Shown here one piece after another: positions 1 through 6,430 of a DNA stretch of 19,649 bases. Position numbers and translations under genes: made by a program. The notes below the pieces were generated by a model. That model was not told where the DNA came from. It made no database searches and saw only the letters and a list, made by a program, of their open reading frames with translations. Location: NCBI GenBank assembly GCA_948497845.1, contig CAOOMX010000013.1:1-19649 (forward strand), in the 5' to 3' direction. Within the stretch, counting starts at the first letter, position 1; the number at the start of each line of letters is the position of its first letter. The stretch is from an uncultured Bacilli bacterium (GTDB taxonomy: Bacteria; Bacillota_I; Bacilli_A; RF39; UBA660).

Positions 1-118
1 CAACAGCCATTGGATCTACACCAAATTCTTCTTTCATTGCGTCAACTAATTCTTTAACTTCAAGAATTGTCATTTCTTTTAATGCACTTATAAAATCTTC
101 TTTGTTTAATTTTGCCAT
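1..118 (-). CDS. rplL: Ribosomal protein L7/L12, N-terminal part (cut by window edge)
   Basis: The first 39 residues are visible, starting MAKLNKEDFISALKEM and continuing with a helix ending near EEFGVDPMAV. This is the N-terminal dimerisation domain of L7/L12, the mobile stalk protein that recruits translation GTPases. It starts one base after the rplJ stop codon, the usual rplJ-rplL arrangement; L10 carries several L12 copies, so the two are co-expressed. The ATG is at 116-118. The hinge and C-terminal factor-binding domain lie beyond the left edge, so nothing can be said about whether the gene is intact. Confidence 0.93.
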   Translation of the reverse strand, partial: MAKLNKEDFISALKEMTILEVKELVDAMKEEFGVDPMAV

Positions 119-119
119 A

Positions 120-617
120 TTATTCATTTCCTTCCTTTTGTTCAGCATAAAGGTTTAAACCAATTGCCAAGTCTCTAATATATTGCATCATGCCACCAGC
201 CAGCATTGTAAGTAATCCTTCTCTAGATGGTATGCTTGCATATTCTTTAATTACAGATACATCTGCAACATTTCCACTGATTACACCAACACGAATATCT
301 AACTTATCATTCTTTTTAGCAAACTCAGATACAATCTTAATTGGTTCAAGTAAACTTTCTCCAAAAAGAATTGCATTAGGTCCTTCAAGAAAAGCATCAA
401 GATTGATATTTAGTTCATCAGCAGCTTTTTTAAGTAAAGTATTCTTATAAACTTTTACTTCAGCATTAACAGTTTTAAGTTCTTTACGCAAAGCGCTAAT
501 TTCTTCAACTGTCATACCTTGGTATTGGAATATAACAACAGATTCACTTTTCTTTAATTTGCCAACAATTTCTTCGACAACTTTCTTCTTTTGTTCAAGA
601 ATCTTTGTACTTGCCAT
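120..617 (-). CDS. rplJ: Ribosomal protein L10
   Basis: 165 residues, normal for bacterial L10. The N-terminal rRNA-binding domain is recognisable from MASTKILEQKKKVVEEI and the region containing FQYQGMTVEEISALRKEL and YKNTLLKKA. The C-terminal helix that holds L12 dimers follows (GLLTMLAGGMMQYIRDLAIGLN). L10 forms the base of the ribosomal stalk. The ATG at 615-617 is preceded by AAAAGGAGG, so the start is secure. The gene sits directly behind an L10 leader RNA and a strong promoter, and one base separates it from rplL. In B. subtilis the L10(L12)4 complex represses this operon through that leader; the same is likely here. Confidence 0.96.
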   Translation of the reverse strand: MASTKILEQKKKVVEEIVGKLKKSESVVIFQYQGMTVEEISALRKELKTVNAEVKVYKNTLLKKAADELNINLDAFLEGPNAILFGESLLEPIKIVSEFAKKNDKLDIRVGVISGNVADVSVIKEYASIPSREGLLTMLAGGMMQYIRDLAIGLNLYAEQKEGNE

Positions 618-636
618 TTTTCCTCCTTTTAACTAT

Positions 637-737
637 TAGAAAAGCTTCCGTTGGGAAGCCTAAAAATTTTAAAAGTTTTTAAGATCCCCTCGGTAGGACT
701 TACAAATTGCCTACTGTCTTCGGTTAATGCATTTCTA
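637..737 (-). ncRNA. L10 leader RNA with attenuator hairpin
   Basis: Read on the minus strand, the region contains AACCGAAGACAGTAGG, then CCTACCGAGG about 15 bases later: the paired core of the Firmicutes ribosomal L10 leader. Downstream, at 641-660, is a hairpin GCTTCC/GGAAGC followed by TTTTC, which looks like an intrinsic terminator ahead of the rplJ ribosome binding site. Known biology (B. subtilis rplJL): L10(L12)4 binds the leader and promotes termination. The predicted transcript starts near 737. The motif match is clear; the attenuation mechanism is inferred from the family. Confidence 0.85.
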
Positions 738-743
738 ATTCGT

Positions 744-772
744 ATTATATTACAACATTAATTAAATGTCAA
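744..772 (-). promoter_or_regulatory. Consensus promoter of rplJL
   Basis: On the minus strand TTGACA (767-772) and TATAAT (744-749) are separated by 17 bases, a perfect match to the housekeeping consensus. The -35 box overlaps the last codons of rplA. It uncouples rplJL from rplKA and places the start at about 737, just before the L10 leader. Confidence 0.9.
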
Positions 773-1460
773 AACTATTTTTATCTACTTTAATACCAGG
801 TCCCATAGTAGTAGAAATAGTAATGTTTTCAACAAACACACCTTTTACACTATTAGGTTTTGCCTTAGAAATAGTAGAAACAACATAACTTAAGTTTTCA
901 GCTAATTTAGCTTCATCAAAAGATACTTTACCAATTACAGTATGTACATTTCCAAATTTATCATTTTTATATGTAACCATACCTTTTTTAATGTCTGCAA
1001 CAACAGCACCAACTTTTGGAGTTACTGTTCCTGTCTTAGGATTTGGCATTAAATTTCTTGGTCCTAGGATATTCCCTATTTTTCCTACTTCTGGCATCAT
1101 ATCTGGAGTAGCAACAACAACATCAAAATCAAACCAGTTTTCAGTTTTAATTTTGTCAAGCATATCTTTATCCCCAACATAATCTGCTCCAGCTTTTTTA
1201 GCTTCTTCTGCAAATTCACCTTTAGCAATAACTAAAACTTTCTTTGTTTTACCAGTTCCATTTGGAAGTGATAATGATCCTTTAAGTTGTTGATCACTCT
1301 TTTTAGGATCAATATTTAATTTAATAGCAACATCAATAGTACTATCAAATTTAGTTGTTGATGTAGTTTTAACTAACTTCACTGCATCTGTAACGCTATA
1401 TAATGTATTTTTATCAACGTTTTTTGATGCTTCCACATATTTTTTACCGTATTTTTTCAT
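762..1460 (-). CDS. rplA: Ribosomal protein L1
   Basis: 232 residues, full family length (about 230). The start MKKYGKKYVEASKNVD and the signature stretch around residues 115-145, including MPEVGKIGNILGPRNLMPN and PKTGTVT, identify L1. L1 binds 23S rRNA helices 76-78 to form the mobile stalk that guides deacylated tRNA out of the E site, and in many bacteria it also represses its own operon by binding the rplK leader. The ATG at 1458-1460 has AGGAGG upstream. It follows rplK after 47 bases with no promoter or terminator seen between them, so the two are one transcript. Confidence 0.97.
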   Translation of the reverse strand: MKKYGKKYVEASKNVDKNTLYSVTDAVKLVKTTSTTKFDSTIDVAIKLNIDPKKSDQQLKGSLSLPNGTGKTKKVLVIAKGEFAEEAKKAGADYVGDKDMLDKIKTENWFDFDVVVATPDMMPEVGKIGNILGPRNLMPNPKTGTVTPKVGAVVADIKKGMVTYKNDKFGNVHTVIGKVSFDEAKLAENLSYVVSTISKAKPNSVKGVFVENITISTTMGPGIKVDKNSFDI

Positions 1461-1507
1461 CGTTTACCTCCTAACTGTGGTTTATTAGCGGATTTATTTA
1501 TTATTTA

Positions 1508-2104
1508 TTATTCTTCAGAATTTTCTTCTTCATCACTGTGCGTTGGAACTTCTACGCTATCAGCTTCAGCCATTTCTTTAGCTTCTGCTTCTAATGCTTC
1601 AAGTTCAGCTTCACGTTTAGCTGCTTCTTTTTCTTCTACAGCTGCTTCTGCTGCTTGTTCTGCAAGTTCAGCATCATTTAGTCCTTCAACAGCAATACCC
1701 ATATTTCTAGCAGTACCTGCAATGATATTCATAGCAGCTTCTACATCATAAGCATTTAAATCAGGTAACTTTTCTTCAGCAATAGCACGAAGATCTTTTT
1801 TAGAAATTGTAGCCACAATTTCATTTGCACCTTTCTTGCTTCCTTTATTTGTCTTAGCTGCTTTCTTAAGTAAGAATGCTGCTGGAGCAGTTTTTAATAC
1901 GAAATCAAAACTTCTATCATCATAAATGGAAATTTCACAAGGAACAACATCTCCCATTTTATCACGAGTTGCTTCATTAAACTTAGAACAAAAATCTCCT
2001 AAATTAATTCCAGCAGGCCCTAAAACTGTACCAACTGGTGGTGCAGGTGTAGCTTTACCAGCTTCGATTTGTAGTTTAATTTTCTTAACGACTTCTTTAG
2101 CCAC
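1508..2104 (-). CDS. rplK: Ribosomal protein L11 with long acidic C-terminal tail
   Basis: 198 residues; bacterial L11 usually ends near residue 141. Residues 1-141 are a normal L11: KATPAPPVGTVLGPAGINL and FCSKFNEAT in the N-terminal domain, and the rRNA-binding C-terminal domain ending IAGTARNMGIAVEG. Residues 142-198 are extra, rich in Ala, Glu and Lys, predicted helical, ending in a very acidic run (DEEENSEE). L11 binds the GTPase-associated centre of 23S rRNA and is needed for RelA activation. The start is GTG at 2102-2104, set by AGGAGGTG eight bases upstream. It is the first gene of its transcript; nusG and secE, usual neighbours upstream, are absent. Confidence 0.96.
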   Translation of the reverse strand: MAKEVVKKIKLQIEAGKATPAPPVGTVLGPAGINLGDFCSKFNEATRDKMGDVVPCEISIYDDRSFDFVLKTAPAAFLLKKAAKTNKGSKKGANEIVATISKKDLRAIAEEKLPDLNAYDVEAAMNIIAGTARNMGIAVEGLNDAELAEQAAEAAVEEKEAAKREAELEALEAEAKEMAEADSVEVPTHSDEEENSEE

Positions 2105-2134
2105 GAAAACACCTCCTATAAACTATTTTTCGCG

Positions 2135-2178
2135 TAAGTGGTCTTGGGCAAAGTCCGCTATTTCTTCCCTGCCACTTA
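2135..2178 (-). promoter_or_regulatory. Candidate L1-binding leader hairpin of rplKA
   Basis: On the minus strand TAAGTGG (2172-2178) pairs perfectly with CCACTTA (2135-2141), enclosing an asymmetric internal loop and an inner GGGAAG / CTT-TG-CCC helix. The predicted transcript starts almost exactly at the foot of the hairpin. The L1-binding site of 23S rRNA is likewise a GUGG/CCAC helix with an asymmetric loop, and L1 represses rplKA by binding such leader mimics in several bacteria. The stem is seen; L1 binding is inferred. Confidence 0.5.
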
Positions 2179-2182
2179 ACAA

Positions 2183-2212
2183 ATTATATTCAAAAAACAT
2201 AATTGCATTAAA
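2183..2212 (-). promoter_or_regulatory. Promoter of rplKA
   Basis: On the minus strand a perfect TATAAT (2183-2188) lies 18 bases downstream of a weak -35 TTTAAT (2207-2212), with a start expected near 2176. A second possibility, TTGTAT-17-TATATT, lies further upstream. Confidence 0.55.
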
Positions 2213-2263
2213 GAATATACCATAAAACTAAGTAAAATACAAGTAAAAACAGCAATTTAACTC

Positions 2264-2292
2264 TAGACTTTTATATTTTTTTAGGATATAAA
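2264..2292 (+). promoter_or_regulatory. Promoter of the plus-strand metalloprotease-like gene
   Basis: TAGACT (2264-2269) and TATAAA (2287-2292) with a 17-base spacer. The start would fall near 2299, leaving a leader of about 18 bases that contains GGCGGGGGA as the ribosome binding site. It is divergent from the rplK promoter, the two -10 boxes being about 100 bases apart. Confidence 0.45.
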
Positions 2293-2316
2293 TAAATTAA
2301 AACGGCGGGGGATTTT

Positions 2317-3966
2317 ATGAATAAGATTATTGCAAGATTTGCATACCAAAAAACAGAATATGTTATAAAATTTCTTAAAGATAAAACAATTGGTTTTTAT
2401 AAAGTTACAAAAAATGGCTTAGATGAACAGCTCTCTATAAAAGAATTTCAAATAGTAAGCAAAGTTTTTAGTACCCTACAAGTTCATAAAGAAGCATCCT
2501 TTTATGAGCATAAAAAACTAGGTTCTAGAAATTACAATGTATTCTATGATAAAGTTTCGCAAAACTTTTTTTGGATTTCACTTAATGGTGATTACAGTAT
2601 AGAAGACAACATAAAATTAAATTTCAAATATAATCACGATGTAGGTATGCTTTTTAATGGAAGCAAAAGGCAAATTCCATTTCAAGATAATAGCATGTAT
2701 AAAAAATTAGTAAAAATAGGCAATACCTTAGTTTCAGTTTTTGTTTCAACTGCTTTAGTTTTAAACCTACTATCAGGATGTACAGTTTCTACACCAGAGC
2801 AACTATCAGAACCAGAAATTGCTGTAGTTGAAACCATTGATAATGAAGAAGAAAAAGAAACTACCATCCAAATCTATAATTTTGATAATTTAAAGGCAAA
2901 TATTGACAATAATCCCAATCTAAGTGATGAAGCAAAAGACTTAATTAAAGCGACTCAATTTGTCTTTGATGAATATCACGAGCATATGGACATAGATCTC
3001 ATTTCATCAAGACTAAAAACGTTAGAAATGAAATTTCAAAAAAATCATAAAAATAAAGACGTAAGCTCCTACTATAGTCAAAGTGAAAATAAAATCACAT
3101 TTGGTTTTGATAATTTAGATGAAACCCCACTTGAAGAATTTTACCATGAATTTTTTCATGTATTACAAGATGGAAGGGTACCTTTTACAGGTGAATTAAG
3201 CAATAGCTTTTTTACTAAGAATGTCATTTTACGTTTATATTTAGAAGGAAAACTACCTAAAGAAAGATTTTTACTGCATTCATGGGCTAAAGATGTTGAA
3301 GAAAAAATACTCGTTTTAAATACAGAACAAGACTGGTTATACATGATCTTAGCTGGAAATGGTTTTGATACTGGATACGAATCTTACATAGGTATATTTT
3401 ATATCTTAGCTGAAATTATGCCTAAAGAAACGTTATCAAAATATCAATTTAATCCCTCTTCAACCGAAACATTAAAATCCGCTTTAATAGCAATAGATCC
3501 AGATCACACTACTGCTTTAGATAGAGCCAATACATTAATTAATAGCATCAATGATTTAAGAGAATACGATCCTTCAACCAACCAATACACATATTACACA
3601 GATGGAGTTGAAATATTCGCAACACTGGATTATTATTATGAATTAAAAACAGGAAGAACAATAAGTGAAGATGTGGAAATGATGGCAATCCTTTCTGCTC
3701 AATCATATTTTTCTTTATCAGATGAAGCGTTAAACACAGGTATTCCGTTAGATCAATTTAAACTATTTAAAGAACAAGTTGGAATAAGATTTACAAGATT
3801 ATATATGATAAATAAATCTTATTTATGGGATATTCAACCAAGTAGTGTATTTGTTTGGATGGATCCAGCTGAAGGCATTAAAGTATTAAATATAGATGAA
3901 GAACTACAGCAAATCTTTAGTGAAAATGTTAATCTTTTAAATAGCGATAATTCAAGAACACATTAA
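2317..3966 (+). CDS. Membrane-anchored protein with HEFFH zinc-metalloprotease motif
   Basis: 549 residues, not a family I can name. Residues 1-125 form a soluble N-terminal region with no recognised motif. One hydrophobic segment follows (131-154), ending LLSGC at 151-155, which matches a lipobox. Residues 156-549 are hydrophilic. H277-E-F-F-H281, preceded by an acidic stretch, fits the HExxH zinc-binding and catalytic helix of zincin proteases; E355 in GYESYIGIF is a possible third ligand. Cys155 could be lipidated only if translation starts at Met127, which would give a normal lipoprotein signal peptide, but no good ribosome binding site precedes it. The ATG at 2317 has the atypical site GGGGG five bases upstream. 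With the next gene it forms a plus-strand pair between minus-strand housekeeping genes. The protease activity is inferred. Confidence 0.8.
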   Translation: MNKIIARFAYQKTEYVIKFLKDKTIGFYKVTKNGLDEQLSIKEFQIVSKVFSTLQVHKEASFYEHKKLGSRNYNVFYDKVSQNFFWISLNGDYSIEDNIKLNFKYNHDVGMLFNGSKRQIPFQDNSMYKKLVKIGNTLVSVFVSTALVLNLLSGCTVSTPEQLSEPEIAVVETIDNEEEKETTIQIYNFDNLKANIDNNPNLSDEAKDLIKATQFVFDEYHEHMDIDLISSRLKTLEMKFQKNHKNKDVSSYYSQSENKITFGFDNLDETPLEEFYHEFFHVLQDGRVPFTGELSNSFFTKNVILRLYLEGKLPKERFLLHSWAKDVEEKILVLNTEQDWLYMILAGNGFDTGYESYIGIFYILAEIMPKETLSKYQFNPSSTETLKSALIAIDPDHTTALDRANTLINSINDLREYDPSTNQYTYYTDGVEIFATLDYYYELKTGRTISEDVEMMAILSAQSYFSLSDEALNTGIPLDQFKLFKEQVGIRFTRLYMINKSYLWDIQPSSVFVWMDPAEGIKVLNIDEELQQIFSENVNLLNSDNSRTH

Positions 3967-3993
3967 AAAGATCATATTAAAAGAAATTAGATA

Positions 3994-4022
3994 TTGGAAA
4001 TCACATCTATTTATGATATGAT
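3994..4022 (+). promoter_or_regulatory. Promoter of the Ig-like membrane protein gene
   Basis: TTGGAA (3994-3999) and TATGAT (4017-4022), 17-base spacer, start near 4029. The TTG at 3994 is also the first possible start codon of the open frame, but it is better explained as a -35 box. Confidence 0.6.
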
Positions 4023-4047
4023 ATTTTTAAGAATGGAGGCAAATCCT

Positions 4048-5049
4048 TTGGCAAGAAAATTTTTTAATCAAAAAGTCCAAAACACCAAAAAAACAGTCAT
4101 GCAAATATGCATTATAGCAGCTTGCATTATCGGTGTACTTGTCTGTTTTTTACTAGCATATTATTTTAACAACAAACCTAAAAAGGAAGCTATTATCAAT
4201 TTAAGAGATTCAGTAGCCATAGAAATCAATTCACAGCTTCCAGACAAAACAACATTTTTCACACAATTAGAAAATGTAAAAGAAAGTGATATACAGATTT
4301 CATATGAAAAAGTAAATACGAAAAACATTGGAGAATATCCTGTATCAATTCGCTTATATGGCAAAAAATATGAATCAAAAGTAATAGTACTTGATTCCAT
4401 TGCTCCAGATTTAGACTTAAAAGAGCTTAAAATAGAAGAAGGAGATTCATATACACCACAAGATTTTGTTAATTACTGTAATGATAATAGCATGCAAGAA
4501 TGCAGTTTAGAATTTTATACTTTAGCAACAGATCAAGATGGGAATAAAATAGATTATAGCAAGTACAAAGAAGTAGGTTCATACAAAATTGAAATCATAG
4601 CAACAGATGAAGCAAATAACTCTACCATCAAAGAAACCACATTAACCATCGGTAATGGCGAACAAAAACCACCAGTATGTAAATATGGTTCAAACGAGTA
4701 TGACAAAGACAAATATTTATTAGCAGTAGATGTAACCGAAAATGGATGTGCAATAGATGCAGAATTATACAATGATGACATTATTTATGAAAGAGTATCA
4801 ACGATATTAGACAATGATACAAATAGACTAAAAAATGAATTTAAAAAGCAAAATGGTAGTGGTAATTTAATTTTAAATCAATACCCTAATGCAATTCGTA
4901 ACAAAGAAGGAAAAGGTATTGTAGGATATACTATTCACATGGAAGTATCCCTTGAAAAGAATGGGGAAAAAGAAGTAATTGAAAGTTATGATTTAGATAT
5001 TAATGGAAAAAGAATATACACCATTAACAAATTCAATTTAGAACCTTAA
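4048..5049 (+). CDS. Single-pass membrane protein with two Ig-like domains
   Basis: 333 residues from the TTG at 4048. GGAGG at 4035-4039 is eight bases upstream, and the frame upstream of it is occupied by a promoter. A short basic N-terminus is followed by one membrane helix (about 18-39), so the rest should be outside the cell. Residues about 55-118 and 118-201 look like successive bacterial Ig-like domains: each ends in a GEYPVSIRLYGKKY- or GSYKIEIIATDEANN-type strand pattern, and DSIAPDLDL forms the linker. The C-terminal 120 residues, with Cys in VCKYGSN and NGCAID, are unassigned. It lies 81 bases behind the HEFFH-protein gene and may act with it at the surface, but no substrate can be suggested. 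A terminator overlaps its stop codon. Confidence 0.8.
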   Translation: MARKFFNQKVQNTKKTVMQICIIAACIIGVLVCFLLAYYFNNKPKKEAIINLRDSVAIEINSQLPDKTTFFTQLENVKESDIQISYEKVNTKNIGEYPVSIRLYGKKYESKVIVLDSIAPDLDLKELKIEEGDSYTPQDFVNYCNDNSMQECSLEFYTLATDQDGNKIDYSKYKEVGSYKIEIIATDEANNSTIKETTLTIGNGEQKPPVCKYGSNEYDKDKYLLAVDVTENGCAIDAELYNDDIIYERVSTILDNDTNRLKNEFKKQNGSGNLILNQYPNAIRNKEGKGIVGYTIHMEVSLEKNGEKEVIESYDLDINGKRIYTINKFNLEP

Positions 5050-5072
5050 AGGCTCCTTAAAGAGTCTTTTTT
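5048..5072 (+). terminator. Intrinsic terminator of the plus-strand pair
   Basis: AAAGGCTC (5048-5055), six-base loop, GAGTCTTT (5062-5069), then more T. Eight-base stem with one G-T pair; the stem begins inside the TAA stop codon. Confidence 0.8.
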
Positions 5073-5089
5073 CATACCATTATTTCCAT

Positions 5090-5131
5090 AAAAAAAGATT
5101 GTCTATTCTTTTAAACAATCTAATTTTTTTT
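5090..5131. terminator. Bidirectional terminator between convergent genes
   Basis: AGATTGT (5096-5102) pairs with ACAATCT (5115-5121) around a 12-base loop. It is flanked by an A-run on the left and a T-run on the right, so it can stop transcription from both sides. It overlaps the stop codon of the thioredoxin-like gene. Confidence 0.7.
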
Positions 5132-5749
5132 AGCTAATACAACCAATCCAACTAATCCTCCGATAACAACAACTAAAATAACTGAAATAAGGATAGTAGA
5201 AGACACATCATTATCATCTGGAACAACAATTCCAGCAATAACTGCCCCTTCTTTCAATGTTTTAGGACTAGCTTGCTTTTCCTCACTAATATATTTAGCA
5301 ACTACATCTTCATAATCATCTTTTTGATATTGCAAAAGAGCTTTTTTAATAATAGCTTCTCCAGTAGAAGAACCAAAACCACAATGTGTATAGTCACCTA
5401 TTACAATAAAAGGCCAACCAAATTCACTTTTATCCATTTCAAAATGTTTTCTCAACCTTTCTGCAATTCTATTATTAGCTTCCACATCATCAGGTCTAGG
5501 GTCATTTTTCTTTCTTTCTAAATCTGCCTCTAAAGTAACTATTTCAAAATAATCTTTATATGCATCTTTATAATTATTTAAAAAATACTCCATAAATTCA
5601 TGACAATGACTACAATAATCTGCATAAAACAAATATACTTTCACAGGATCCTTATCCATTTTTTCAGGCAACTGTACTTCCGCTTTTGCCACATTCATAA
5701 AACCAAAAACAGCAACTACAGCCAATATTGTAACAAATAATTTTTTCAT
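5120..5749 (-). CDS. Membrane-anchored thioredoxin-like protein
   Basis: 209 residues. An N-terminal signal peptide (MKKLFVTILAVVAVFGF) ends at AKA/E near residue 23. A thioredoxin-type fold follows, with active site C46-S-H-C49 in FYADYCSHCHEF and the cis-proline motif WPFIVIG around Pro113. A third cysteine, C123, lies in THCGFG. A C-terminal membrane helix (about 184-206) with a KKN end anchors it, so the redox domain faces outside. A role in disulfide formation, reduction or isomerisation of exported proteins is expected; the direction cannot be read from the sequence. It has its own strong promoter immediately after the tetR stop. The start has the site TGAGGTAG upstream. Confidence 0.85.
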   Translation of the reverse strand: MKKLFVTILAVVAVFGFMNVAKAEVQLPEKMDKDPVKVYLFYADYCSHCHEFMEYFLNNYKDAYKDYFEIVTLEADLERKKNDPRPDDVEANNRIAERLRKHFEMDKSEFGWPFIVIGDYTHCGFGSSTGEAIIKKALLQYQKDDYEDVVAKYISEEKQASPKTLKEGAVIAGIVVPDDNDVSSTILISVILVVVIGGLVGLVVLAKKN

Positions 5750-5771
5750 CTATTCTACCTCACTAAAAACC

Positions 5772-5800
5772 ATTATACTTATACATTATAAATTTGTAAA
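5772..5800 (-). promoter_or_regulatory. Promoter of the thioredoxin-like gene
   Basis: On the minus strand TTTACA (5795-5800), 17-base spacer, perfect TATAAT (5772-5777). The -35 box starts three bases after the stop codon of the upstream tetR-type gene. Confidence 0.85.
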
Positions 5801-5802
5801 GA

Positions 5803-6354
5803 CTAACGAACGGTTAACAACTTATACATTTTAACTAATTTAACTAATATTTCTTTATCATCCATTTTTATATCATTTGTAGCCAGTAAAGTAGCTAAAC
5901 CATTAACATAAAGCCAAAAATTCATGAATAAAGACTTAGCTTCATCAAAAGAATAACCATGTTTATTAACTAAATTAATAATTGTTGATTGATTCCATTT
6001 CTCATTTAAAACATCATCTGGAGTTTGCCAATCCAAATTGTTACTTAAAAACAAACTAACAAACAAATTTTTATAGCGACTAGCAAATTCTACATATGCA
6101 ATAGAAAGGGTAAGTAAAGCTTTCTTACTATCAATTCTACTAGTAACATATTCATCATACTGACGATATATTTCATTATAAATATCTTTTTTTATTTCCT
6201 CCATATTATTATAAATCCGATAAAGTGGTTTTGTTGAAACTCCCAGTTGCTTTGCTAAACTTCGAGCATTTACAGAATCCCAACCATCTTTATTCACCAT
6301 TTTTACTGCTATTTTAACAATCGTTTCTTTTTTTAACTCAATAACTGCTGGCAT
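5803..6354 (-). CDS. TetR-family transcriptional regulator
   Basis: 183 residues, typical length. The N-terminal DNA-binding domain is clear: IVKIAVKMVNKDGWDSVNARSLA and then QLGVSTKPLYRIYNN, the helix-turn-helix at about residues 29-48. The C-terminal ligand/dimer domain is not assignable to a subfamily. The start has AAGGAGG seven bases upstream. A perfect palindrome lies in its promoter, suggesting autorepression. Its ligand and other targets are unknown; the adjacent thioredoxin-like gene is transcribed in the same direction but from a separate promoter without that palindrome. Confidence 0.88.
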   Translation of the reverse strand: MPAVIELKKETIVKIAVKMVNKDGWDSVNARSLAKQLGVSTKPLYRIYNNMEEIKKDIYNEIYRQYDEYVTSRIDSKKALLTLSIAYVEFASRYKNLFVSLFLSNNLDWQTPDDVLNEKWNQSTIINLVNKHGYSFDEAKSLFMNFWLYVNGLATLLATNDIKMDDKEILVKLVKMYKLLTVR

Positions 6355-6377
6355 AAAACATCCTCCTTATCTATATA

Positions 6378-6390
6378 TTACCCATGGTAA
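6378..6390. promoter_or_regulatory. Palindrome, candidate operator of the TetR-type regulator
   Basis: TTACC-CAT-GGTAA is a perfect inverted repeat 24 bases upstream of the regulator start. It sits between a possible -35 (TAGAAA) and -10 (TAATAT, overlapping its edge) on the minus strand, the expected place for an autorepressor to bind. Short arms, so moderate confidence. Confidence 0.45.
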
Positions 6391-6430
6391 CTTATGTTTC
6401 TAGTATATCAAAAAGAAGAAAAAAAGACAA

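Noticed and set aside
641..660. Hairpin before rplJ as a simple terminator of rplKA
   Set aside because: It lies within the L10 leader, downstream of a separate strong promoter, so an attenuator of rplJL explains it better.
1926..2225. Plus-strand open frame of 99 codons opposite rplK
   Set aside because: Antisense to the highly conserved L11 gene, no ribosome binding site, and no recognisable protein; it is a shadow frame. The same holds for the other short plus-strand frames opposite minus-strand genes.
4161..4781. Minus-strand open frames inside the Ig-like protein gene
   Set aside because: They lie opposite a gene with its own promoter, start site, membrane helix and Ig-like domains, and show no ribosome binding site.
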